From Smittia aterrima (lineage: Eukaryota > Arthropoda > Insecta > Diptera > Chironomidae): 64,000 nucleotides of DNA. Under the pieces are notes generated by a model. The model was given only the letters and a program-made list of their open reading frames with translations. It made no database searches and was not told where the DNA came from. This document shows, piece after piece, positions 53,870 through 64,000 of the stretch. Numbering within the stretch: the stretch's first letter is position 1; every line of letters starts with the position of its first letter. The stretch covers positions 19,747,537 to 19,811,536 of the forward strand of contig CP093829.1 of the NCBI GenBank assembly GCA_033063855.1, in the 5' to 3' direction. A program made the translations under genes and the position numbers.

Positions 53870-54925
53870 AATTGATATGTTACTGAGACGATAGCAACTG
53901 TTGAACTATACTCTGTACTCAAGATTTGTCTGCTTATATACAACTGAAGTTCATTTATTGATCTGATTTTGCTCCTACAGAAACCTTCTCTCAAAAAGAA
54001 AAAAAAAACAAAGAAAAAGTATTCATTTCAGTCACAATGAACCTGAAATCTTGTGCCGCGCATACAGAAAATTCGCGGACAGCATTACTCTCTTTTAACA
54101 TCGTATGTTCATTCCACCACGCTATCGCTTTTAATTATTGAGAGCGAGAGCAAAGAGAAATAATTTTATCACCTTGAGGTGATCAGCAGAGAATATCTTA
54201 TCAACTGCATATTAAGAAAGTTGTTCATTCAAGGACGATAAATGGTAATGAAAAAGAAATTTGCAATCAGAAAACGAAATTTTTTATCTGAAGTTTATCA
54301 ATCAAAATAGTTTGGATTTTTTTTATGTCATGGCAGGGTCCCTGCCGCAGGGACGACAGCTTTTGTGCAAAGTATAGGAAATGTTCTGAAGAGGAAAATG
54401 AAGAGAGTTGAAATCCTACTTTAACACGCTGCGATGCTGTACGTAAAAATCAAGAGTAACAGAACGAGGCAATTATAAAAATTTAGCGACATTTAAAAGC
54501 TTTCGCGCAATACAAAGTAAAAATGCTTGTTCGTTAAAGTAAGTGAAAAACATTTAACCCGTTTTTGAACAACGTGAATACGAGAATTTAATTATTCTTT
54601 GCAATATGGATGTTTGTCGCTTTGATCACTGATTTAACATAATTTTCAATGTAAAAGATTTATGTTATTACGATCAAAAAGCGAAAAGATTCTTTTAAAT
54701 TTCAAACAAAAAACTATTAGAATCCATCTGTAAGAATGCAAAAATAATTTAACTTTTGCTTGACTTAGAAAGCTAAAATACAAACTTTATGAAAACTCGT
54801 TCAATTATTTATATTTGACCTAAACAACGATGTGAAGAATGATAGAAAGGTTTTGATTTCATTTAGAAATTTTTATCATTTTATTTACAAATTATTTTAA
54901 TTAAAAAGGAGATTCAAAGACTACG
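53870..54925. other. Intergenic region with a GC-rich double palindrome
   Basis: No gene is seen. The otherwise AT-rich interval contains overlapping perfect palindromes GGCAGGGTCCCTGCC (54332-54346) and TCCCTGCCGCAGGGA (54339-54353). Confidence 0.5.
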
Positions 54926-54987
54926 GCACTCATAGCAAGTTGCACTTATTCAAAATCTCGCAATTTAATCGGAAAGTTGAGGCCTCT

Positions 54988-55799
54988 TTAATAGTGATAG
55001 TTGGATGATGGTCCGTTGAAGGAAACATGAGTATAAGGAGTTCCGTGTTGTTGGTGGGCAACAGCGATCTTAGCTGGGGCTGGGGCAGCGTAGTATTGTT
55101 GAGCTGGTGCAGCGTGAACGTATTGATGAGCTGGGGCAGCATGGACGGCAACAGCTGGTTGAGCAATGTATTTTTGGACAACTGGAGCTGGGGCAGAGTA
55201 GTATTGAGGAGCTGGTGCTGAGTAGTATTGTGGGGCTGGGGCAGCTGCGTATTTGTGGACAGCGACGGCTGGTTGAGCGATGTATTTTTGGACAGCGATT
55301 GGCTGGACGGTCTTGACGACTTTGTGTCCTTCAACTGGTTCACGACGAACATTGGCGTTGAATCCGTGGTGGTCATCAGCGGTGTAGTCAACAATTCTGC
55401 GGTAACCGTCGGCATCGATCAAGGAGTATTGTCCTGAGATGACTCCATCCTTGGCAGTTTCAGTTTGTTGTTTAACATCTCCGCTTTGGTGGTCATGGAC
55501 ATCATAGTTGAATTCGTAGTTTGCTGGCTCTTCATGATGAACTTGCTTGACCAAAGTTGGTTGATAAGATTTGATCAAAGCTGGTTGCACAGACTTAATC
55601 AAAGCTGGCTGGACAGTCTTGATGAGAGCTGGTGCTGACTGATATTGATGGTATTGAGGTTGTTCATGATGATAATCATTTTGGTAATGCTGGGCTGAAG
55701 CGACAGCAATTAAAGCGAAGATTGCAACGAACTAGAGAAAATAAAATTAGTTTTGATTAAAATTTAGTTTCTCAATTGAAAGCTTACTTTGGATGCCAT
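54988..55799 (-). CDS. RR-2 cuticular protein, gene 3 (251 aa)
   Basis: Exons 55799-55788 (M-A-S-K) and 55731-54988. Nearly identical to gene 1, including the 3' UTR (the sequence after each stop matches for about 90 bp). Differences are a few residues in the repeat tail (H-A-A-P-A-Q-Q-Y-Y for H-S-A-P-A-H-Q-Y-Y). RR-2 domain complete. TATATAAA upstream at 55875-55882. Confidence 0.92.
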
Positions 55800-55809
55800 T
55801 ATTGTTTAG

Positions 55810-57950
55810 TGAATTGATATGTTACTGAAACGATAGCAACTGTTGAACTATGCTCTATCCAAAGGATTGATCGCTTTATATACAACCGAGTCGATTTTCT
55901 CCTTCAAAATATTCTCTCCCAAAAAACAACCAAAAAGTATTCATTTCAATCACAATGAACCCGAAATGTTGTGTCTCGCATACAGAAAATTCGTGGTCCG
56001 CGATACTCTCTCATTGTGTGTTTATTTCTCCACGCCTTTCTGCGCTTGAGGCTCCAGATCGATCACACTTTCTGAGAGCGAGTTGTAATCGATTTCCATT
56101 GAACTGATCGCATGCCAACATCTTATCAGAAATCATCGCGCAACTTTTTGGATAAGCTGACCGATCAAGGATAAAATTTGGTAATGAAAAGTCGATTTGA
56201 TTGAAGTTTCGTTGGATAACTGATCGCACGAGACATTTTTCGATAGCAAATAGATTGAGATAGTCGATTTTAGACCAAGAGTCTTCAGATAAATTAAACT
56301 TTAAACATTTATTTTACATCAAATGATTTGTTTCAAATTCTAATGACAGCTTAAGCGTTTGGCTCAGTTCAATCGCCAGCCCACCATGAATCATAAACAT
56401 TTCATTTCATTTTCTGCAAGTCGTAAAATTTTATCGATTTTATTTTCGTTTCAAGGTTGATTCGATCGTGATTTTACCTTTCAGTGAAAAACCTAAGAGA
56501 AAAGACTGAAGAAAGGAATCATTGCAATTAATTTCGACTCGACGGTTTAACAAGATTCGTAAAAGTCATCTCAACTTTGTAAAGAGCTTCGTCATCGCTC
56601 AAGCTTGGCTGCTTCTTGTCGAATAAAAATATCGGCAAGTGTTTATTAAACGTTCATGCTCTCGGCCTTAAGATCACATCTCCTCATAATAGGTTTATTT
56701 ATAATAATGGACATTGGGGCGAGACTGATAGCGAAAATAATTTTGCATTCAATTGATCAAATGTTTGACGAGCTACGCTAAAGACTCGAAGTGAAATAAT
56801 AAAGGAGAATAACGCAAATGGAGCAATTCAAGCTCGGTCAGTTTCTTTCATTCGCACTTCGTTCGTGCGATCGTAAATTAATTTTTGCGAGTGTTGCCCC
56901 AACAACAGCGCTATTGAACTCAACGCGAGCCCCATGACAACCCACAAACTCTTTTCGACAGTTTTGCAAGCATTTTACGCGAGACAATAAATTTCCTTTG
57001 AACTCGAAGGTGAAATATTTTCAGATCGAAGTCGAAGAATCAGCGTAATTGTCTCGAGACTATTAATTAATCGTTCAATGCTTGTGTCGATATCATTGAG
57101 ATGTGGTCACGATTCGGATGGAGAGCAAGAGAGACATTTTTGGAGGAGCTCGCAAGAACATTTGCCGTATCAGTTTAATTTAATTGGCATCGTTGTCCTT
57201 GAGTCTTTGCATAACGATAAGGAGAGTGAGTCCACAACAACTTCAAGCGCTCCATGTTGCTCACCAGATGAGAGAGTGACACCATTGCGAACGACTTTCA
57301 AGTTTTCTTCCTTTATCTCTAAGGAATGTCGTGAACAGCGCGGCAAGTCACTCGCCAACAAAATCACTCAAAATCAACAGCGGCTGAAAATATTTTGCCA
57401 CAATAATGTTTCATGATTACGTCGTCGTCGGCTGAATCCTTCAAAAAACATGTATGAAACAAAACCAGAGAAAAAACATTCACTTGTCGACAATGTGAGG
57501 TGAACTGTTAGCGAATTTAATCGCAATTCTTCGCCTTTGTCTTACGCGCAAATGCGTGTTTAGCTCTAAACTAAATTATGATCGATAATCAGCGAGAAAC
57601 TGTCGATTAATCATTAGTTGAATTGGCTTTCTGTGTTCGTAGAAATTGGAGATTGGAGTTGCCAGTAAAACAGGATTTCAATCAAAATTCGTCCCTGATT
57701 CATAAGGCTCCGGAATCGTAAAGGCTTTCTTTAATAATTAACCGAGTGTGTCAGTTTAATGTCTCGCCTTCGCACGCTCAGTGCGTTAATGAAAATTATT
57801 TGGATCGAATTGAATATTTGGCAAAGTATAACAAACGCCACATGACATGAAACCAACATGAACATTTAAAACGAAAGACTTTATTAGTGTTTTTATATTC
57901 GTTGAAATTTCTCGGAAAGAAAACAATTTAATTGCCATGAAATCTCCGTG
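55810..57950. other. Long intergenic region between cuticle gene 3 and the coiled-coil gene
   Basis: About 2.1 kb without a supported gene. Short open frames (for example 57078-57416 plus) lack recognisable domains, splice partners or promoter signals. The right end is the 3' flank of the coiled-coil gene. Confidence 0.5.
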
Positions 57951-57960
57951 AAAGAGTCAA

Positions 57961-59929
57961 TTAGTTTTGACGGGAATGAAAATGACCGAGCTTCTGCTTT
58001 ATCATCTCCTTCCTTGCGTGAATCTCCTTCAGTTCATTCACCAAACTGTCTTCATCGTGGTCTTCTTCCTCGTCGTTTGCCTTCAAAATAAAAGAAGAAA
58101 AAGAAGAATATTTCACAAAAGCATCGTCAATGTCGGGGAATCCACCGGCAAAAAGTGAATTGCTCTTCTGCTGATTTAATCATACGTCGTGACGTCTTCG
58201 TGGCTTCTTAATTTAATGCAAATCAGTTTTGTGGTCGAGCAGATAAAAATTTATATGCAGTGGCAGATCGTTAATGTTAATGAAACCATCAAGCACGTCA
58301 TATCGCATCAAAATGAGCTATGATTAGGCTGACTAGACAATTTCGTTTCAAAGGAGAGTTCACACTTTTCAAAACACGGAAACATTTTTTTCTATAAAAC
58401 ATTTAGCAAACTGAATTATTAATTATTCTCGAACTTCTTAATTATTCAGATGGTCAACCTCCATGTGAAGTCAATTCAGTTCAATTCAGTCATGTAGCTA
58501 TCAATATGCTCGCAATTTATTCATTTCACTGAGCAAATATTTTTCCTTCACCGAAAAAAAAACCGCGAACGAGTTTATCGAGAATCGAAGGCAACTCTGT
58601 CTCGCTCGCTTCGGCTGCGCTTTCTTCTTGAAATTGCATAATTCTTTGAGCGCTTTACATTCAACATTTAATCGAAATGAAGTTAATGAAACATCGATGA
58701 TCGTTGCAAAATCTTAACGAAAATCTTTGTAATGTTAGATGCGAACGAGAATTAAAAGAGCAATTACGATAACGCGAAATCAGAGACGATTCTGTTCATG
58801 TACCGCGAGAAATGTCTGCGATGTAAACTTGAAACCGAAAGAAGCGGAAAGTAAAAGTGGTTGGTCTGCGGTCTGACAAGCCGAAACGCGAGACGAAAAA
58901 AAAATCAGTTTCAATGTCTGACCTACATCGTGCTCCACATACTTGAACTCTTTAACTCTTTTATGGGTCGGCGAGCGATAAATTCGCTTTTAATGAACTC
59001 TTAGGAACAACGAGAACCTCACCTTCAGTGTCAGAGAGCTAAAATTATTACTAGCACTGTCGAAGTTCTGTTCGTTAGTCGCCGAGGAATTCTCCATTGA
59101 TCTGAGAAGAAGGAAGAAAAGTTTACGATGATTAAAAGTTTCTGATCTGCGATTAAACATTAATTGCACAGCATTCTCAACAGGGAGTCTTGGAACTCAC
59201 GCTTGTTGCAGTTTTTCCTTCAAACTTTTGTTCTCCTCCTGAAGCCTTTGAGTCTCCATCTCAAGGTAGTCGATCTATTGAAGCAAAGAAACAAAGGAAA
59301 GAAAGAGATAGAAGGAGAACCAGGCAACGTCCGCTTTGCTATTACATCACCGAGTTCAAACTCGAGTTCATCAATCACGTTCAACGCTTCTCGATGTTCA
59401 GCGTCAAGTTCATCGAATCGCTTTTGAAGGTCGTCAAGCGCTCTGCTGTCTCTTGGGTTGGACTCGATAATGTCAGCAATTGACTTGATTACTCGAACTT
59501 GCGGTTGAGCGCTAATTCTCGTGGCGTTTTTCCGCCTCAAGTTGCTTTCCAGCACTTTGGTCTTTTCGTTCAACTCATTACACTTCGCTGTCAAGCTGTT
59601 CAGTTTCACCTTAAGCTTGTGGTTCGATTCTTGAAAAGTCTCCTTCGCATTCGTTTCCTTCTCCAGCTGCATTCGATACTTTACGTTCATCGACGATGTC
59701 AACGTGCAAATCTCTTTCATTTCGTCGACCTTCATCGACAACCTCTTGTTCTCGGCTTCCAACTGACTTCTTTGCGACATGTCTACGAGAGAAAAAAAAT
59801 TGTGAAAAGTTCGAATTCTGCTGAATCACTTCAAGCTGCGTTTTCGCTTCCTTCACTTTGCTCGTTCTTCCAGATCAATTCGCGGATCTTTTTGTTAAGT
59901 CGCAAAATCTCTTCGTCGCTTTGGTTCAT
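57961..59929 (-). CDS. Coiled-coil protein, five exons (260 aa), family not recognised
   Basis: Exons by splice sites and phase: 59929-59857, 59782-59346, 59274-59201, 59101-59023, 58080-57961; 261 codons. No signal peptide. Residues from about 5 to 210 are almost continuous heptads (E-E-I-L-R-L-N-K-K-I-R-E-L, L-E-A-E-N-K-R-L, L-D-D-L-Q-K-R-F-D-E-L-D-A-E-H, Y-L-E-M-E-T-Q-R-L-Q-E-E-N-K). The C-terminus is acidic then helical (D-E-E-E-D-H-D-E-D-S-L-V-N-E-L-K-E-I-H-A-R-K-E-M). Probably a cytoplasmic scaffold; function unknown. The last intron (942 bp) is long, so an extra exon may be hidden there, and the first join is the least certain. Confidence 0.65.
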
Positions 59930-60194
59930 GGCTTTTTACCTAAAGTTTTCGTTGATAACTGAATTGTTTTTAATTTTTGTTCACTTCTTTCCTTCTTCAC
60001 AAATATTTTGTTGTCTTATCTTCAATAAGCTTTTCGCTTATCTTTGATGTTGATAGCGATTTCCAATTTCGAACGAAAGCGTCAAAATCAATTTCAAAAA
60101 ACAATTTCAAGTTATTTTTTCACATTTCATGATTTATTCGCATTGATTTCATTTTCTTAAAGGCTATTTATCAGCATCATTGAAGGAAGATCAA

Positions 60195-60902
60195 TTAGTA
60201 AGAGTATTGGGATGATGGTCCCTTGAATGAGACATGGGATGATGATCCGTGGTTGCTTTCATAAGAATGTTCGTGAGAGACAACTTTAGTGTAAGCTGGT
60301 TGAGCAACTGAAACTTTAACTTGAGCTGGTGCGGAGTAGTATTGTTGAACTGGAGCTGGTGCAGAGTAGTAATGATGTTCTGGGGCAGCGACGTATTGTT
60401 GGACTGGTGCGGCGACGTATTGTTGGACTGGAGCAGCGACGATCTTTTGGACGGCGACAGCTGGTTGAACGTATTTAGTGACGACTGGTTGGACGACTTT
60501 AGTGACAACTGGCTGAACTGTCTTGACGACCTTGTGTCCTTCAACTGGTTCACGACGGACTTCAGCTTGGAATCCATGTTCGTGGTCAGCGGTGTAGTGA
60601 ACAATTCTGCGGTAACCGTCAGCATCGATCAAAGTGTAGAATCCTGAGATGGCTCCGTTCTTGGCTGATTCGTGGTGTTCCTTGATGTCTCCAGTGTGGT
60701 CATCGTGAACGGCGTATTCGAAATCGTAGTTGGCTGGTTCTTCGTGTTCAACGATCTTCTTGATGACTGGTTGGACGACTTGCTTCACAACTGCTGGTTG
60801 GTAAGCTTGTGCAACCTCAGCATGTTCGTAGTATTGATGATGTTGGGGAGCAGCTGATGCAGCAGCGATAAGAGCGAAGAATGCAATAAACTTGAATGCC
60901 AT
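60195..60902 (-). CDS. RR-2 cuticular protein, gene 4 (235 aa)
   Basis: Single exon with signal peptide M-A-F-K-F-I-A-F-F-A-L-I-A-A-A-S-A-A. RR-2 domain from E-E-P-A-N-Y-D-F-E-Y-A-V to H-G-F-Q-A-E-V-R-R-E-P. The tail has V-Q-Q-Y-V-A-A-P and Y-Y-S-A-P-A-P repeats and ends S-S-Q-Y-S-Y. TATAAAA (plus-strand TTTTATA, 60988-60994) lies upstream. It is an inverted near-duplicate of the gene at 63812. A single-exon structure distinguishes it from genes 1-3. Confidence 0.92.
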   Translation of the reverse strand: MAFKFIAFFALIAAASAAPQHHQYYEHAEVAQAYQPAVVKQVVQPVIKKIVEHEEPANYDFEYAVHDDHTGDIKEHHESAKNGAISGFYTLIDADGYRRIVHYTADHEHGFQAEVRREPVEGHKVVKTVQPVVTKVVQPVVTKYVQPAVAVQKIVAAPVQQYVAAPVQQYVAAPEHHYYSAPAPVQQYYSAPAQVKVSVAQPAYTKVVSHEHSYESNHGSSSHVSFKGPSSQYSY

Positions 60903-60994
60903 TTTGATAATAAAATTTTTGTTCTTTGTGAACTTCTTGCTGCGACTGTTAATGAGTGAATGATACTCTGCTCTGTAATCGGCTCGGTTTTATA

Positions 60995-62090
60995 GTCTAA
61001 ACAACGATAGCTCAACGAGTCTCCTTAACATCAGGTCCACATTTCCAGCGAAAATTGACAACCGGCTTTCTTTCATTTCAATTGACCCATAAATTCACTT
61101 CAAGTCCAACAGTTGACGCATTGAGCAAGAAATTCGGTAACGAGATTATTGTCTCGCCGAAAATATATTTCGATCGAAATATTTCATGAGAAAGTTCATT
61201 CAACCAAAAGATGAGAGAAGAAGAAAGAATCTTTCAAGGGTTCTGATCGAGTTTCAGGCTTCACCCGAACAAGTTTTAATCTTTTTTTATTATTTAAGTC
61301 TCGTTTATTAATTATTTATTTTAAAAAAGTCTCGAGTTGCATGTTTTGGAAAATGTTCGCGATTCTGTTCCCTTCGAACGCCAAGAAAATCTTAATGACT
61401 GCATGCGATCAATTCGATCGAAGTTTAAAAAGGAATAATTCATATTTCATTAAATAAACTAACAAAATTTCAAGCTCCAATGAATTCAGGAAGCTTTTTA
61501 TTAAAAACCAATTTTTCAAGTTCATCAACCTGGCAATTAGAATAATTTCAGTTTTGAATAAGCCACGCAAATCTCGGACTTTTAATTTGGTAATTCGCAG
61601 CTAATCCAAGCAGCATCAACATTCAATAAAAGAAACGTTATGTCATTAGCGCTTTGATCGACGGATTCAACTTTTTTTTCACTATTTCGTTGAATTAAAC
61701 CCAGACATGTTAATAGACCTAGGTCAAGTTTAAGCGGCGGCGTTTATTGAGATGTTCGACACTCTAAATCAGCGTAGACTGAATGACTTCAAACTTTACG
61801 TCTTTGTTTGATCGTCTCTTGTTGCGTGCGTCGAGGAAGAGATCGAGAAGAATACGTGAACTCAGATTAAGTCATTTTTGAGCAGCGTGAATTTATGATA
61901 CATATTTCGCAAAAATATTTCAATGTTGCCGCTCGAAAAAAGAAGAAAACTCATGCGCCAATTGTGCTTCGGTCAATCGTTCGGCTAAATATTAGACCTA
62001 ACATGTTTTCTCGTCATTGCCGATTTTGTGAGTTTCGGCGGGCCTTTGGAATGTCTCAGCGCGTTGCAACATTTGATTGAAATGAATTTT
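60995..62090. other. Intergenic region between divergent cuticle genes 4 and 5
   Basis: Non-coding as far as can be seen. It carries the 5' flanks of two divergent cuticle genes, so shared moult-stage enhancers are plausible. No clear repeats. Confidence 0.5.
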
Positions 62091-62094
62091 TTGG

Positions 62095-62133
62095 TATAAA
62101 ACGGGCTACTTCTCAATTCAAAGTACATTCAGT
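62095..62133 (+). promoter_or_regulatory. Core promoter of cuticle gene 5
   Basis: TATAAAA at 62095-62101 and initiator TCAGT at 62129-62133, about 34 bases apart, 43 bases before the start codon. Confidence 0.72.
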
Positions 62134-62175
62134 CTTCAACCTTTCAAGTATCAACTTCTAATCCAATCCATTAAA

Positions 62176-62790
62176 ATGGCATTCAAGTTTGTAGCTTTCT
62201 TCGCTCTCCTCGCAGTCGCCGCTGCTGCTCCTCAACATTACTACGAGCAACCAGCTCTCATCAAGTCTTACCAGCCAGCAGTTGTTAAGCAGCTCGTCCA
62301 GCCAACTTACATCAAGAAGGTTGTTGAACACGAGGAACCAGCCAACTACGATTTCGAATATGGAGTCCAAGGTGAGTTAGAATTCTAATAAAATATAAAA
62401 TTTTATATTAATTGACTTCTTTTGCTAGATCACCACACCGGAGATGTTAAGACCCAACACGAAACCGCCAAGGACGGAGCTGTCTCAGGATACTACACCT
62501 TGATCGATGCTGATGGTTACAAGAGAACCGTTCACTACACCGCTGATGATGTCCATGGATTCCAAGCTGAAGTTCAACGTGAACCAATCCACGCCCATGG
62601 AGAACACAAAATCGTCAAGACTGTCCAACCTGTCTTGGTCAAGAAGGTCATTGCTCAACCAATTGTCCAGAAATACATCGCTCAACCAGCTGTTGCCGTC
62701 CACGCTGCTCCAGCTCAACATTACTACGCTGCCCCAGCTGCCCACCATGAACAACAATACTACTCCGCCCCAAGCCACTATCATCATTAA
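62176..62790 (+). CDS. RR-2 cuticular protein, gene 5 (185 aa)
   Basis: Exons 62176-62371 and 62429-62790; the intron splits the RR-2 domain after G-V-Q. Signal peptide M-A-F-K-F-V-A-F-F-A-L-L-A-V-A-A-A-A. RR-2 core: H-H-T-G-D-V-K-T-Q-H-E-T-A-K-D-G-A-V-S-G-Y-Y-T-L and A-D-D-V-H-G-F-Q-A-E-V. The tail is shorter than in the other genes (V-A-V-H-A-A-P-A-Q-H-Y-Y). AATAAA at 62866-62871. Confidence 0.92.
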
Positions 62791-62871
62791 GCATTAAAAG
62801 GCTAACACTTGAAGCTTTTCACGCTGTGAATCATAGCACGATTAAGCTTTGAACGAATTTATCGAAATAAA

Positions 62872-63720
62872 TCAAAAGATTTCAATTTATCTTTTTCGTT
62901 TTCATTTCTATGCTTTCAGTTATCAAAAGAGTCTTTCAACAATGAAGTTTATTGAATGAACAAATAGACTTTTGTTTCTCACGTTAGCGATCAATAATTT
63001 ATTGAATTTTAATTTTGATGAAGCTTTTGGAGCTCAACAATGAAATGATTTGATAAATTGTCACTCGTTTACAATTAAAGCCAAACAATCTCGTTCCATT
63101 TATTGACAATCTTGATGTTGATCTTGAAGAAATTGCACAAATAAATTTAGTTTGATTATTCAATTCATCATTGTCAATTACATGAAGTCTTGTTATGAGA
63201 AATGATATTTCATTGAACAGTTTTGCGTTACTCGGGTTCAAGATACAAATAAAACTTTGTTTGAAAAACCCAAACTCACATGCAACCTTCGAACGCTTTT
63301 TTTTCGCAATTTATTTTAAATCTTTCATTTCTTGATTCTTTGTTAAAATTTAAAATAAAATTGGCAACGACCTTGAACTTGAAATTTTTGCAATAAATTT
63401 TTTAATTCGAATTATGAAATCTTGTAATCCAAATATTTCTAAATTAAACAAGAAATGTTAAAACACTTTTAAGTTTTAACATGAACATTTCATTTGAAAT
63501 CTTCTTTTTAATTATTTTTTGCTGACATGAAAGCGATTGATTGGAGATTAGAGACAAAGCGTTTAAAACTTGTTTAACAAAAGCTTACAGTCACTTGCTC
63601 TATTTTTCTACGCAAAATCTGTGTGGTCAGGAGAGAGACAAAAACTTGTGGGCCATTCAAATTGTTAAGAAATTGCAAAACTGACTCATTACTCCTTTGA
63701 CGTGTTTGATTGAAGTTTGA
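62872..63720. other. Intergenic region without a visible gene
   Basis: AT-rich interval between cuticle gene 5 and gene 6; nothing gene-like on either strand. Its right end holds the gene 6 promoter. Confidence 0.5.
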
Positions 63721-63721
63721 C

Positions 63722-63728
63722 TATAAAA
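63722..63728 (+). promoter_or_regulatory. TATA box of cuticle gene 6
   Basis: TATAAAA 84 bases before the last base preceding the start region of gene 6. The following sequence (GCGATTACAGATCAAAG, then TATCATTCACTCAC) closely matches the corresponding promoter stretch of gene 4, showing that the promoter was duplicated too. Confidence 0.7.
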
Positions 63729-63811
63729 TCTCGGCGATTACAGATCAAAGTATCATTCACTCACTAACAGTTTCGGTAGCAACTTCAAATCGAACCAAAT
63801 AATCAATCAAA

Positions 63812-64000
63812 ATGGCATTCAAGTTTATTGCATTCTTCGCTCTTATCGCCGCTGCATCAGCTGCTCCCCAACATCATCAATACTACGAACATGCTGAGGT
63901 TGCACAAGCTTACCAACCAGCAGTTGTGAAGCAAGTCGTCCAACCAGTCATCAAGAAGATCGTTGAACACGAAGAACCAGCAAACTACGATTTCGAATAC
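63812..64000 (+). CDS. RR-2 cuticular protein, gene 6, 5' part only
   Basis: The first 63 codons are inside the window; the gene continues to the right. All 63 residues are identical to gene 4 (60195-60902), with only two silent differences noticed. Signal peptide, then A-Q-A-Y-Q-P-A-V-V-K-Q, and the start of the RR-2 domain at E-E-P-A-N-Y-D-F-E-Y. Confidence 0.9.
   Translation, partial: MAFKFIAFFALIAAASAAPQHHQYYEHAEVAQAYQPAVVKQVVQPVIKKIVEHEEPANYDFEY

Noticed and set aside
57078..57416. Plus-strand 112-residue open frame in the long intergenic region
   Set aside because: No domain, no signal peptide, no promoter or splice partner, and unbiased composition.
1..64000. CRISPR arrays, bacterial operons or viral genes
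   Set aside because: No regularly spaced short repeats, no ribosome binding sites; genes have spliceosomal introns and animal domains.

Overview
The window looks like nuclear DNA of an insect, most likely a lower dipteran (nematoceran, perhaps a chironomid midge). The evidence is AT-rich DNA, 50-60 bp GT-AG introns, TATAAAA plus TCAGT core promoters, RR-2 cuticle proteins, DUF1091 secreted proteins, metallocarboxypeptidases and a long myosin VII. The species assignment is inference. Exon joins were worked out by eye from splice sites, reading phase and family alignment.

Layout. (1) 1-10425: a tandem minus-strand array of genes for one C2H2 zinc-finger family, about 407 aa with a conserved non-ZAD N-terminus and 12 fingers. 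Three copies are intact, four are broken, and one is cut by the window edge. (2) 11556-15689: plus-strand secreted proteins: a 136-aa helical protein, two tandem procarboxypeptidases, and a 51-aa acidic peptide. (3) 15806-23504: a complete ten-exon myosin VII gene, minus strand. (4) 23544-38941: four direct repeat units. Each carries a tRNA-like relic, an identical tRNA-Ala(CGC)-like gene, zinc-finger copies and a two-exon DUF1091 gene; three units end in a copied tail of the neighbouring ITPase gene. Three of the six zinc-finger copies here are intact; two broken ones carry the same 152-bp MITE-like insert. (5) 38913-42533: housekeeping genes: ITPase, mitochondrial ribosomal protein L28, and a TBC1D19 orthologue. 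(6) 43088-50124: six three-exon small secreted ML-like genes plus a decayed exon, surrounding an NRF-6-type membrane acyltransferase. (7) 51009-64000: six RR-2 cuticle protein genes, with a coiled-coil protein gene between the third and fourth.

Most of the window is built from local gene families that expand by tandem or inverted duplication and then partly decay. The best-supported novelty is the repeat architecture of 23.5-38.9 kb. Its junctions can be read: the last codons of the ITPase gene are fused, in three places, to sequence that also lies just upstream of the myosin start codon. Zinc-finger, DUF1091 and tRNA genes were therefore copied together. All 13 zinc-finger copies but one also retain some form of an AAGTCA...TGACTT upstream motif.
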